DNA from: Roseburia sp. CAG:303
GTDB taxonomy: Bacteria > Bacillota > Clostridia > Lachnospirales > Lachnospiraceae
Assembly (NCBI GenBank): GCA_000437755.1
Contig: FR900185.1
Coordinates: forward strand, 107,644-125,083
Direction of reading: 5' to 3'
Length of the DNA stretch: 17,440 bases
The notes below the pieces were generated by a model. That model ran no database searches. It was not told the DNA's origin and saw only the letters and a list, made by a program, of their open reading frames with translations. The position numbers and the translations under genes are program-made. This document shows positions 1 through 7,726 of the stretch, in pieces. The first letter of the stretch is position 1. Each line of letters begins with the position of its first letter.

Positions 1-43
1 CCGATACAGTTGCCATCACCGGTAAATATTTCTTATGTTTCAT
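1..43 (-). CDS. 5' end of an unidentified gene (first 14 codons)
   Basis: The ATG at 43-41 opens a frame to the window edge that reads MKHKKYLPVMATVS. A good ribosome binding site (GAAGGAAAG) lies about 7 bases upstream. The Lys/His-rich start followed by a hydrophobic run resembles the beginning of a signal peptide or membrane segment, but 14 residues are too few to name a family. It follows the AAA-ATPase gene after a 64-bp gap with no convincing terminator, so it could be co-transcribed or use its own weak promoter. Confidence 0.55.
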   Translation of the reverse strand, partial: MKHKKYLPVMATVS

Positions 44-107
44 ATCACATCTTTCCTTCAATCTGTTTTGTTCCTGTCTCTATATTCCTGTTTTTTTCCT
101 GTCCATT

Positions 108-1784
108 TTACCCAATCAGTACTTTTTTCCCTTCAAAGGCAAATCCATAGTGCCGGATTCTTTCTTTCGGAATCCCCAGTGCCAGCAGCTCCGCATCATA
201 ATTTTTCTCTTCTATCTGCTGTAATGCCATCTGTACGGTTTCTTCCAAATCTTTTTCTTTTGCCCGGCGAACTTTAAATTCCAGAATCACTGCCGGCAGA
301 TTTTCTTTTTTCGGTATCATCATTACATCATACCGTCCGAATCCACTTTCCCGGTTGGATTTCAGCACATAGTTTTCTGCCTGCTCTGCCATCAGTCCAA
401 GAACGAATCCGTGATAGAATCGTTCGGTTTCCTCCAGTCCTGCTTCTCCGCTTCCTACGTCGAAATAGCTGAAAGTTTCCTGTGTCACTCGGTTCATGTA
501 ATAATTCATCACTTCCAGGTCATTTTCCATCATCGCTTTGATAAATTTATGATAACTGGCAGTTGCATCCTTAAACCATGCAGCAAACAGGGTTTCAAAC
601 ATATCCTTTGTTTCTAAATTTGTAATTCTTAAATGATACCATGCTCTCATCAGTTCTCCCCGGTATTCCACTTCCACTGCTTTCAGATAACCACTTGCCA
701 TCAACAGACTCCAGATCGCACTCTCGTTCACATCCAGCTGGTTAAACACGATCTGCTCATCGAAATTTTCCACAATTTCCCCTCCCTGCAGCAGTTCCTC
801 CATCTTCGTTTTCACTTCAGAAGATGCCGTCTGAATGAATTTACTTGCCATTCCATTAGAACTAGTTGCCACCCAGTAAGCACGATACGCTTTCTTACTT
901 AAAAAATTGGTGATAGACCATGGATTATAGATATCCTTTACCGGCCCAATGACAAATCCGTCATACCATTTTTTTACTTTTTCCTTTTCTTCGGACATCC
1001 CATAACTATCCAGTGCTGCAAATACTTCTTCCTCTGTGAAACCAAAAGCTGTTGCATATTCCTTTGAAGTCATGGTCACTACATTTAAATTATTTAAGTC
1101 ACTGAACATCGACTCTTTAGAAACTCTTGTAATCCCTGTCATGACTGCACGTTCCAGATATGGATTTGTCTTAAATGTGGCATTGAACATGCTCCGCATA
1201 AATCCGGTAAATTCTTCCCAGTACCCATGAATATAGGCTTCCTGCATCGGGGTATCATATTCATCCAGAAGAATGATTGCTTTTTTTCCATAATAACTGC
1301 TCAATAATGCTGCCAGACTTTTTAATGCATCCTGTGCCGCTACATTATCCATATTATAAGATATTTGCCGATATCTCATCTGTTCACTTTCTGAAAAATT
1401 TTTTTTCAAAAATTCGTACTGCAAATATAAATCCACCAAAATATGTTTTATCTTTCGCACCGCACTTTCGTAATCTCTCTCCTTTACATCCGCAAAACTC
1501 ACAAATATCACCGGATACTGTCCCTGCAGTTCCCTGTACTTTTCTTCCTTCCAGATGGAAAGTCCCTCAAACAAATCCGCCCTTCCGGTATACTGGTTGG
1601 AAAAAAAACATTTCAACATATCCATGTTCAAAGTTTTTCCGAAGCGGCGCGGTCTGGTAATTAATGTGACATCGTCACCAGACTCCCACCATTCCTTTAT
1701 AAATCCTGTCTTATCCACATAAAAATAATCATTTTCCCGTATTTTATCAAACCCCTGATTTCCGATACTGATTACTTTATTCAT
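108..1784 (-). CDS. AAA-ATPase-like / PD-(D/E)XK nuclease family protein
   Basis: This 558-residue protein has the two-part layout of the AAA-ATPase-like plus PD-(D/E)XK (DUF1703-type) family. The N-terminal ATPase part shows RPRRFGKT at residues 44-51, a P-loop variant typical of this family, and a Walker B-like ILLDEYD with D174 and E175. The C-terminal part shows GFGRYD (D486) and then LEFKV (E502, K504), spaced as in PD-(D/E)XK nucleases. The ATG at 1784 has GGAGG just upstream. The length is normal for the family and no lesion is visible. These proteins occur in many copies in gut Firmicutes and Bacteroidetes. Their role is not established, and links to mobile DNA or defence are only conjecture. 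It sits next to gene fragments, which fits an accessory locus. Confidence 0.88.
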   Translation of the reverse strand: MNKVISIGNQGFDKIRENDYFYVDKTGFIKEWWESGDDVTLITRPRRFGKTLNMDMLKCFFSNQYTGRADLFEGLSIWKEEKYRELQGQYPVIFVSFADVKERDYESAVRKIKHILVDLYLQYEFLKKNFSESEQMRYRQISYNMDNVAAQDALKSLAALLSSYYGKKAIILLDEYDTPMQEAYIHGYWEEFTGFMRSMFNATFKTNPYLERAVMTGITRVSKESMFSDLNNLNVVTMTSKEYATAFGFTEEEVFAALDSYGMSEEKEKVKKWYDGFVIGPVKDIYNPWSITNFLSKKAYRAYWVATSSNGMASKFIQTASSEVKTKMEELLQGGEIVENFDEQIVFNQLDVNESAIWSLLMASGYLKAVEVEYRGELMRAWYHLRITNLETKDMFETLFAAWFKDATASYHKFIKAMMENDLEVMNYYMNRVTQETFSYFDVGSGEAGLEETERFYHGFVLGLMAEQAENYVLKSNRESGFGRYDVMMIPKKENLPAVILEFKVRRAKEKDLEETVQMALQQIEEKNYDAELLALGIPKERIRHYGFAFEGKKVLIG

Positions 1785-1800
1785 ATCCTGCCTCCAGTTC

Positions 1801-2016
1801 CTATATTTTCTGTGCTTTTATTTCATCTAACTGCTTTTTCCTGTCTTTTGCCCATACATATTCTTCCAGATATTGTCCATTATAATTACGAATTGCGGTA
1901 TCGTCCCCGCTTAACATACGATAGAGGTCACAGTCCACAATACCCATATTAATACATTTTGCCTGACCTCTTGATTTCCTCTTTCCTGATAATACTATCT
2001 CTCTCGGTACATTCAA
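1801..2016 (-). pseudogene. C-terminal fragment of a response-regulator-like transcriptional regulator
   Basis: The 71-residue frame contains VDCDLYRMLSGDDTAIRNYN and then QYLEEYVWAK. From memory this resembles the C-terminal tail of clostridial response regulators whose output domain is a winged helix followed by a short BTAD-like segment, with the pattern DCDYY.FL.GD..A...Y.GEYM..Y.WAE. The receiver domain and most of the DNA-binding domain are missing upstream. The region before 2016 gives no frame that continues the family, and the only candidate Shine-Dalgarno (AGAGGT) is about 12 bases from the ATG. I read it as a decayed remnant ending 16 bp before the AAA-ATPase start. A small expressed peptide cannot be excluded. 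Confidence 0.5.
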
Positions 2017-2252
2017 CTTTACTTACCTCTTTATGCTATGAGAACTTAGTGTTTCTCCCAATCTTACATTCTGTCATTCATAACATATATCGTAGACCTA
2101 TAAGCACCTTGCTTCTTAAGCATTCCCGACTGTGTCATTTTACTCAGTATTTCTCTTGCTCTTCTTTGTTTTACTTTTAATAATAACTCTGCCTGATGCG
2201 ATGTTATCTTTTTATTTTCTTTGACATAATTAAGTATCAGCCTATACTGTGC

Positions 2253-2354
2253 TGATAAATTATCAGCATTTTTTGATACTTTATCGGCACTCTTTGATAA
2301 GTTATCGGCATTTATCGGCACTTTATCGGCACTCTTTGATAAATTATCGGCACT
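2253..2354 (-). repeat. 42-bp tandem repeat, about 2.4 copies, in a linker-coding region
   Basis: On the minus strand the units are 2354-2313, 2312-2271 and a partial 2270-2253. They encode SADNLSKSADKVPI, NADNLSKSADKVSK and NADNLS in one frame. Shorter internal repeats (GTGCCGATAA) make the tract prone to slippage. The frame that reads these repeats is shifted by one base from the preceding piece of the AlbA_2 pseudogene, which reaches its stop (at 2312) inside the second unit. Confidence 0.85.
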
Positions 2355-2606
2355 TTCTTTCCTGGAATTGTGTCAAAATCAAATGAGTATTCATCATCTA
2401 AAGGCACAATAATCCGAAATATATCACCTTCTACAAATTCAGGCTCCTGTCCGGAATAGTATTTACTATATTTAAATAGATTACGCACACCGGAACCAAG
2501 CTGATCAGCATAACCAATGTTTCTGAAAAAAGCTGCAATAATCGGATTTTTAGGATTTGGTTCTAAATTATCAACAGTAATGTATCCTTCACCAGTTGCC
2601 CGATGA

Positions 2607-2650
2607 GCATACTGTTTCATACACATCAGCATACTGTTTCATACACATCA
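2607..2650. repeat. Perfect 22-bp tandem duplication at a deletion junction
   Basis: Positions 2607-2628 and 2629-2650 are identical and begin GCATACTGTTTC on the plus strand. The unit is not a multiple of three, so one extra copy shifts the reading frame. It lies exactly where the N-terminal and distal parts of the AlbA_2 pseudogene meet. Confidence 0.95.
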
Positions 2651-2762
2651 GCTTCTATTCCATTTCCACAACGTTTAAATTCAACGCCTATTGTCTCACC
2701 CACTTTTAAAATAGATTGCAATTTTGTTAAATCCATGCTAACACCTCCATTCTCCTGCTTAA

Positions 2763-2791
2763 ATTGTATCATAAACCTGCCGGAGTTACAA
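2763..2791 (-). promoter_or_regulatory. Sigma-A-type promoter of the AlbA_2 pseudogene
   Basis: On the minus strand a -35 box TTGTAA (2791-2786) and a -10 box TACAAT (2768-2763) are separated by 17 bp. An extended TG lies one base before the -10. The ribosome binding site GGAGGTG and the ATG at 2736 follow. The box matches and spacing are good. No expression evidence is available. Confidence 0.6.
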
Positions 2792-2796
2792 GGACG

Positions 2797-2831
2797 GAAA
2801 AAAACAGCACCCTGCTTTCGCAAAGTGCTGT
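2797..2831 (-). terminator. Rho-independent terminator of the GH97 gene
   Basis: Read on the minus strand, ACAGCAC pairs with GTGCTGT. A 2x2 internal loop and an inner TGC/GCA stem closed by a GAAA tetraloop sit inside, and a run of seven T follows. It begins 21 bp past the GH97 stop codon and lies just upstream of the AlbA_2 promoter, so it separates the two units. Confidence 0.9.
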
Positions 2832-2851
2832 CCTCTGGCTAAGAAATGCTA

Positions 2852-5800
2852 TTAAATTCTTTCTTTTTTCTTCTTATAAATTACTCCTGCAAAACCGGCA
2901 AATGAAACACCTAAAAGTGTACTCCATACCATAATATCGGACCGGTCTCCTGTCTTTGGAATATCCGCATCCCCGGATTTTGTCTTATCCTTCGTTTCTG
3001 TCTGTCCGGCAGCAGTACTCTGGTTCTTGTCCGTACTCTCCGGATTTTCCGTAACTCCTGTTCCGTTTTCCGGCTGTTTGTTGTCCCCGGAGTTATCTGG
3101 ATTATCTTCCGGCTGTTTGTTGTCTCCGGTATTATCCTCTGATTTCTTATCATCTCCGGAATTATCCGGATTGTCTCCCAGCTGTTCATTGTCCCCTGTA
3201 TCTACCTTTGTGATGGAAATACCGATGGCATCCAAATCCGGACAGTATGCCTCTGGATTGTATACTTTTATGGTATTTTCTCCCTTATGCAATGTTACTT
3301 TCACATATGCCTGGGATGCATATTCTGACCAGGCACCGGAACTCTTGCAGTCAACCATCTGAGGTTCTTCTCCATTTACGGATACACAGACCTGTCTGTC
3401 TTCGCCTGAGAAGTAACGTACCATGAGGTAGTAAGTACCGTCTTCCTCTGCGGTTACATGGTCAAATAAGACATAGCTGTCTTCGCTTCCTCCCAGCCAT
3501 CCTACGGTAGATGTATTTTTCTGGGCATTTTTAATGACTGCATCCTCTGCTTCATAGATCGTATAAGTATAGCTGCTGCCCTCTTCTGTTCCTGTTTCGT
3601 CCTTTGAATCGTCGCTTGCTGTCGGCTCTTTGTCTGTCTTTGCCTTTGAAACAGCGATTCGGTCAAGGTTTGGCGCATCACTGTCACTATTTGCATAAGT
3701 GATGGTATTTTCGCCTGCCCTGAGGCTGACATAGATACTATCCTGTGCCACACTTACCCAGTCACCGGAATTGAAACTCTTTGTTCTGATCGGTTCTGCA
3801 CCATTGATACTGATTTCATATCTTCTATCCGTACCTGAAACATAGAATGTTTTTAATTCATAGACACCGTCTTCCGGTACTTCTACCTGAAAACTTACTG
3901 CATTTTCTGTTCCTTTTCCAATGTAACCTGCAACCTGCTGTCCGGATGCATACTGGTTATCTGCAACTACTGCTTTTCCGCTGATGACTGCCTGTTCTGC
4001 TTCATAATAGGTATAATTTTTCTCATAAGAGGTTGTGATATCTGCTGCATCTTCACAAATCATCACTGCTACGCCATCATCTTTTGCAAGTGCAAAGGTC
4101 AGTACATCTTCTTTTGTTACTTTCTCGCTCTCAATATCCAGACCACTGTTATCTTCCGCTGTGCGGTAAATCACTGCATCATAAGTCTTTCCATCTGCGA
4201 GGAAATCAAGCGGAATCTCCGTTTCTCTTTTCTGTGTGGTAAGACCTGCCACAAACCAGTTCTCTCCGGCACGTCTTGCCACGGTTCCATAGCTTCCCGG
4301 CTTTCCTTCGAGTACCACGGTTTCGTCCCAGGAAGAAGGCAGTTCATTCATAAAGGATAATCCGGAAAATCCTTCATACACATTGACATTTTCTGCAAAA
4401 TGCACGATACCGGATTCGAGGTATGCACTGACTGCAAGCATAAATCCATAGGTTGCATCAATATTGGCAACCGGAAGTGCAGTTGGTGTAAAATCTGCAG
4501 AACCGACTGCGTTTCTGGTAAACAGATAGTTGATAATATTTGCTGTGGACGGTTCGGAACGCCATTTATAATACTCTGCCCCGTATACTGCCTCATAAGA
4601 AATCACATTTGGAAATGTCCTGTTTTCTCCGCCCGGATTGGTACATCCGTGGAAAAGTACCATCAGTTCATTGTCTGCCGCAATGTCTGCACACAAATAC
4701 ATCTGGTTCATGGCAGCCTGATTGTCACTTTCGTAATAATCGACTTTCACACCTTTGATTCCAATAGAAGAAGCCCATTCAAATTCACTGGTGATATTTT
4801 CTTTGTTCAAAAGGGAATGGTCCGGATATGCACCTGCCGCTGTATGGCTGACATCATTTACACCATACCAGAGCCAGAGACCGACACCCGTTTCTTTTGC
4901 ATAATCTGCAAGTTCTTTTACTTTCTCTTTATAATCATCCCAGAGAATCCATCCATAATCCAGGCAGACATATTCCCAGCCGTTTGCTGCTGCAAAGTCG
5001 ATATAGTCTTTCTGTGTTTCATAGGCTATCGGGTCATCCCCTGTGGAAGACCACCAGGACCATGCGGTTTTTCCCGGTTTTACAAAGGACCAGTCCCTGT
5101 CCCCAGCATCCGGATTTACACTTGTCACAATATCACTGTTGACCACGGTATTTAAGTCTTCCCCGATGACAGCTACTCTCCATGGAGTCTGGAATGCCTG
5201 ATTCATCACAACATTTCCGGCCTGTTTATTTCCGGAAACCCAGGTCAGGTTTTTGCTGCCGGCAGCTGTTTTCAGGTAAGACGAACAGTAACTTTCTTCC
5301 TCTGAAAATACCGCTGCTTCCGTCAGAAGCACATAATGGTTGTTTACTGTAACTAACGATGGTACGGTGTAACTTCCTGCTGCCTGATATACCTGATTCA
5401 TGGAATATTCTTTGTAAGTTCCCTCATAGGTGTAATTTGGCTGTTCGTAGCTTAAAAATGCCGCCTGGTCAGGGAATACAAACTCACTCGCTTCCTGTGA
5501 TACGGATGCGCCTTCCTTACTTTCATAGCAGTAAGCCACACCATCATCATAAACACGGATAACAACGGTAAGTTCTTTTCCATCTTTTGTGAGTGTAAAC
5601 GTATCTTCGGTACAGGTATCTTTGATTTCGCCCTGATGTTTTCCCTGATATAACTGATAATCATCCGTTACTTCCGCAATCGTTCCCTGCTGGTAAGATA
5701 CACCGGATGTAAAATCCGCATCCCCTGTTTTCAATCCAAGGCGGGATGCATAGATGATGTCCTCACCGTTTTGTCTGACACTGTAAAAGTATCTTCCGGC

Positions 5801-6736
5801 AGCATCTGTTTTGATGGAAACCACTGTATTTCCATCCGGCGATGCAACTTCACTAACCTGTGCCAATACGGTACCGTCAGTATAGATATCCGCATCTCCC
5901 GTGGTCGTCTGTGCAGGAACTTTTTCTACATTTTCAAAGTCATAAAAGACCTGTAATGTAGTATCATCCAGCGTATCTGCACTATTGTAAAATTTTACAT
6001 TATCTATGGAAGCCTGCACACTCGCATCTCCATAAATGGAATCTCCGATCGCATTGTATACATAGCTGTCCATATATTTTTCACCGCCAAATAATTTTGA
6101 AAAATCTCCTTCGGAGATAAGATAGGACTCCTGATCCACAGTAAGAACGGCTTTTTCACTATTTACCGAAAAGGTAACGCTGTGCCATTCGTCACGGCTG
6201 ATGCTCTTATCGCCTACGGTACGATTTTCCAGCTCTGCTGCCGCATTACCGTCTTTTCCTACAAACACTTCTGTTCTCCACTGGTTTCCACCACCGAGGT
6301 CTATGGATACACCCGGTGAATTCCAAGGAGCTCCCTTGGAACCCATCTCACAGCAGGACGACTGGAACAGTCTCGTATAATCTACTGCAGACTCTGATAC
6401 AGATACATCCATCGTCAGTGTAAATCCATCGGTAACATTTTTGTATAAATTCTCCGGTAATTTTAATACTCCGGCCTGTGGTGAATTTCCGGAAAGTTTT
6501 AATACTTTTCCCTGTGTTTCATCTTCATAAACTTCTGCATTTTCCCCCTGTATCACAGCTTTTTCTTTCAGATTTCCTGAAGTACTGTAAACACTTGCTC
6601 CCTGATAAGTCAGATTATCTTCCTCCGTATCCGGCTGTGCATTTACTTCCATTCTGGAAGCAACCGGTATTGCGGATACTGCCAGTGTCAGTGCCATGAC
6701 ATTCGCAATGATTCGCTGCGTCTTTGCTTTTCCCAT
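2852..6736 (-). CDS. Cell-wall-anchored GH97 family glycosidase with LamG-like and CBM domains
   Basis: This 1294-residue secreted enzyme starts at 6736 behind AAAGGAGG. Domains in order: signal peptide (1 to about 33); concanavalin/LamG-like domain (about 65-265); GH97 N-terminal, catalytic and C-terminal parts (about 293-895); two CBM35/6-like modules opening YYEAEQAV and YEAEDAV (about 909-1033 and 1060-1177); an Asp/Asn/Gly/Lys repeat linker (about 1181-1227); and a sortase signal IPKTGD (1259-1264) with a membrane segment and KKKKER tail. GH97 enzymes cleave alpha-glucosides or alpha-galactosides. The motif GVKVDYYES puts Asp666 where retaining GH97 members carry their nucleophile. Glu715 in SYEAVYG is the likely acid/base. 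This points to a retaining, alpha-galactosidase-like enzyme, by motif reading only. The AraC regulator directly upstream probably controls it. Substrate is unproven. Confidence 0.9.
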   Translation of the reverse strand: MGKAKTQRIIANVMALTLAVSAIPVASRMEVNAQPDTEEDNLTYQGASVYSTSGNLKEKAVIQGENAEVYEDETQGKVLKLSGNSPQAGVLKLPENLYKNVTDGFTLTMDVSVSESAVDYTRLFQSSCCEMGSKGAPWNSPGVSIDLGGGNQWRTEVFVGKDGNAAAELENRTVGDKSISRDEWHSVTFSVNSEKAVLTVDQESYLISEGDFSKLFGGEKYMDSYVYNAIGDSIYGDASVQASIDNVKFYNSADTLDDTTLQVFYDFENVEKVPAQTTTGDADIYTDGTVLAQVSEVASPDGNTVVSIKTDAAGRYFYSVRQNGEDIIYASRLGLKTGDADFTSGVSYQQGTIAEVTDDYQLYQGKHQGEIKDTCTEDTFTLTKDGKELTVVIRVYDDGVAYCYESKEGASVSQEASEFVFPDQAAFLSYEQPNYTYEGTYKEYSMNQVYQAAGSYTVPSLVTVNNHYVLLTEAAVFSEEESYCSSYLKTAAGSKNLTWVSGNKQAGNVVMNQAFQTPWRVAVIGEDLNTVVNSDIVTSVNPDAGDRDWSFVKPGKTAWSWWSSTGDDPIAYETQKDYIDFAAANGWEYVCLDYGWILWDDYKEKVKELADYAKETGVGLWLWYGVNDVSHTAAGAYPDHSLLNKENITSEFEWASSIGIKGVKVDYYESDNQAAMNQMYLCADIAADNELMVLFHGCTNPGGENRTFPNVISYEAVYGAEYYKWRSEPSTANIINYLFTRNAVGSADFTPTALPVANIDATYGFMLAVSAYLESGIVHFAENVNVYEGFSGLSFMNELPSSWDETVVLEGKPGSYGTVARRAGENWFVAGLTTQKRETEIPLDFLADGKTYDAVIYRTAEDNSGLDIESEKVTKEDVLTFALAKDDGVAVMICEDAADITTSYEKNYTYYEAEQAVISGKAVVADNQYASGQQVAGYIGKGTENAVSFQVEVPEDGVYELKTFYVSGTDRRYEISINGAEPIRTKSFNSGDWVSVAQDSIYVSLRAGENTITYANSDSDAPNLDRIAVSKAKTDKEPTASDDSKDETGTEEGSSYTYTIYEAEDAVIKNAQKNTSTVGWLGGSEDSYVLFDHVTAEEDGTYYLMVRYFSGEDRQVCVSVNGEEPQMVDCKSSGAWSEYASQAYVKVTLHKGENTIKVYNPEAYCPDLDAIGISITKVDTGDNEQLGDNPDNSGDDKKSEDNTGDNKQPEDNPDNSGDNKQPENGTGVTENPESTDKNQSTAAGQTETKDKTKSGDADIPKTGDRSDIMVWSTLLGVSFAGFAGVIYKKKKERI
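3056..3196 (-). repeat. Degenerate repeats encoding the GDNKQPEDNPDNS linker
   Basis: The stretch codes for residues about 1181-1227 of the GH97 protein. It alternates units such as GDNEQLGDNPDNS, GDDKKSEDNT, GDNKQPEDNPDNS and GDNKQPENG. It is a hydrophilic spacer between the carbohydrate-binding modules and the sortase anchor, of the sort that carries a surface enzyme across the cell wall. Copy number may vary between strains. Confidence 0.8.
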
Positions 6737-6777
6737 AAAAAAACCTCCTTTGTATCTATTTCTCTTAGGATGAGAAT

Positions 6778-6839
6778 AGTATACTTCAGAGGTTTTGTTT
6801 TTTCTATGGCCGGATGTGAAACCCTTATGTCAGAATGTG
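6778..6839 (-). promoter_or_regulatory. Candidate AraC-type operator and activator-dependent promoter of the GH97 gene
   Basis: On the plus strand ATGTG occurs at 6814-6818 and again at 6835-6839, exactly 21 bp apart, the usual spacing of direct half-sites for AraC-family proteins. On the minus strand a -10-like TATACT (6783-6778) has no good -35 at 17 bp (TAGAAA), as expected for an activator-dependent promoter. The near half-site would lie at about -45. Half-site similarity outside ATGTG is weak (about 8 of 21 bases), so this remains an inference. Confidence 0.35.
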
Positions 6840-6844
6840 GGTAT

Positions 6845-7720
6845 TTACCGGTATTGTTCTTCCCTATATTGCTGTGGACTTATCCCTTTATATTTTTTAA
6901 ACATCTTAGAAAAGGTCATAGCATCTGCATAACCGACCAGTTCCGCAATATCGCCGATCTTACGATCCGTCTCTTTTAACAGGATTTCCGCCTGTTCCAC
7001 ACGGTAATGCAAAAGATATTCCTGCGGTGACATCTTCATGACTTCCTTGAAAATTCCGGACAGATAACTTCTGTCGATACCGATATCCATTGCAATATCC
7101 TGGATTCTGACATTTTTCCGGAAATTTCCCTGAATATATTTCACGGCCTGCTCCACATAGATTTTATACGGATAATCATACCTTCTGTCTTTGGACAGGG
7201 TTGCACGGTATTCCTCTATAATGGAGGCAAAAATCTGCAGCAGTGCCGACTGTCTTTTTAATTCATTGGCATACGTTAATTGCCGGTTCATAATCATCTG
7301 CTGGATATAGGTAAAGATAAGCGAAGTATCCCTGCATTTTCCGACCAGCACATCTCCCTCAAATCCGGCATAAGACAGATAAGACGCCGCCTTTAATCCG
7401 TGGAAGCCAACCCACAGATACGACCACGGATTTTTCTCATCCGCCGCATAATATACTTCCGTATCCGGCTTTACCAGAAAAACATCCCCTTTTCCCAGCT
7501 GCCAGGTCTGTTCCCCGCAGGTAAATACCCCTTTTCCTTCACTGATAAAATGCAAAATATAAACATCTCTTTTTCCAGGTCCGAAAAAGTGACCGCCAAA
7601 ACAATTCTGGATTCCGCAGGTAGAAAGATATAAATCTATGGAATTGTGATTTAAATGTTCCAGACATTGAAATCCGACAAAATTTAAATAATTATCTTCT
7701 GACATAGGACACCCCACCAT
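6845..7720 (-). CDS. AraC-family transcriptional regulator
   Basis: The 291-residue protein has an N-terminal cupin-like sugar-sensing domain (about 35-110, with EGKGVFTCGE and GDVFLVKPDTEVYY) and a C-terminal AraC DNA-binding domain (about 188-288). The latter has two helix-turn-helix units, the second ending GYADAMTFSKMFKKYKGISP. It resembles the sugar-responsive AraC regulators of raffinose/melibiose-type operons. ATG codons at 7720 and 7705 are both possible. GGTGGGG before the second makes MSEDNYLNF a reasonable true start. The gene starts 6 bp after mscS stops, so it may share the glgB-mscS transcript. The GH97 gene 108 bp downstream is its most likely target, presumably activated by an oligosaccharide. 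Confidence 0.9.
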   Translation of the reverse strand: MVGCPMSEDNYLNFVGFQCLEHLNHNSIDLYLSTCGIQNCFGGHFFGPGKRDVYILHFISEGKGVFTCGEQTWQLGKGDVFLVKPDTEVYYAADEKNPWSYLWVGFHGLKAASYLSYAGFEGDVLVGKCRDTSLIFTYIQQMIMNRQLTYANELKRQSALLQIFASIIEEYRATLSKDRRYDYPYKIYVEQAVKYIQGNFRKNVRIQDIAMDIGIDRSYLSGIFKEVMKMSPQEYLLHYRVEQAEILLKETDRKIGDIAELVGYADAMTFSKMFKKYKGISPQQYREEQYR

Positions 7721-7726
7721 TCTGTT

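Larger units (their letters stand above)
2064..2736 (-). pseudogene. Broken AlbA_2-type ATP-binding / winged-helix regulator, with internal deletion and frameshift
   Basis: Three pieces of one AlbA_2 (divergent AAA-4) family gene are present. The start at 2736 has GGAGGTG just upstream and gives MDLTKLQ...GVEFKRCGNG...YETVC, the family N-terminus. It stops at 2626 after 36 residues. The second piece, within 2312-2632, carries AHRATGEGYITVDNLEPNPK and GYADQLGSGVRNLFKY, the distal part of the ATP-binding region. The third, 2064 to about 2354, is a repeat linker and a C-terminal winged helix (LILNYVKENKKITSHQAELL). Family members are roughly 450-500 residues. About 280-300 residues between pieces one and two are missing, judged from memory of the family. 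A 22-bp duplication at the junction shifts the frame, and a second shift lies near 2352-2362. The gene appears dead although its promoter and ribosome binding site survive. Confidence 0.78.

Noticed and set aside
2041..2060. GAGAA/TTCTC inverted repeat before the response-regulator fragment
   Set aside because: The 5-bp stem has an 8-base loop and no T run. It is not a credible terminator or operator.
2253..2354. Short repeats considered as a CRISPR array
   Set aside because: The units are contiguous with no unique spacers and encode a peptide repeat in a linker.
2737..2823. Upstream start of the AlbA_2 N-terminal piece
   Set aside because: This would start inside the GH97 terminator and run through the promoter. 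The ATG at 2736 with GGAGGTG matches the family N-terminus.
4400..5155. Long plus-strand open frame (251 codons)
   Set aside because: It lies wholly antisense to the GH97 catalytic region, has no recognisable domain and no good ribosome binding site. It is a shadow of the real gene.
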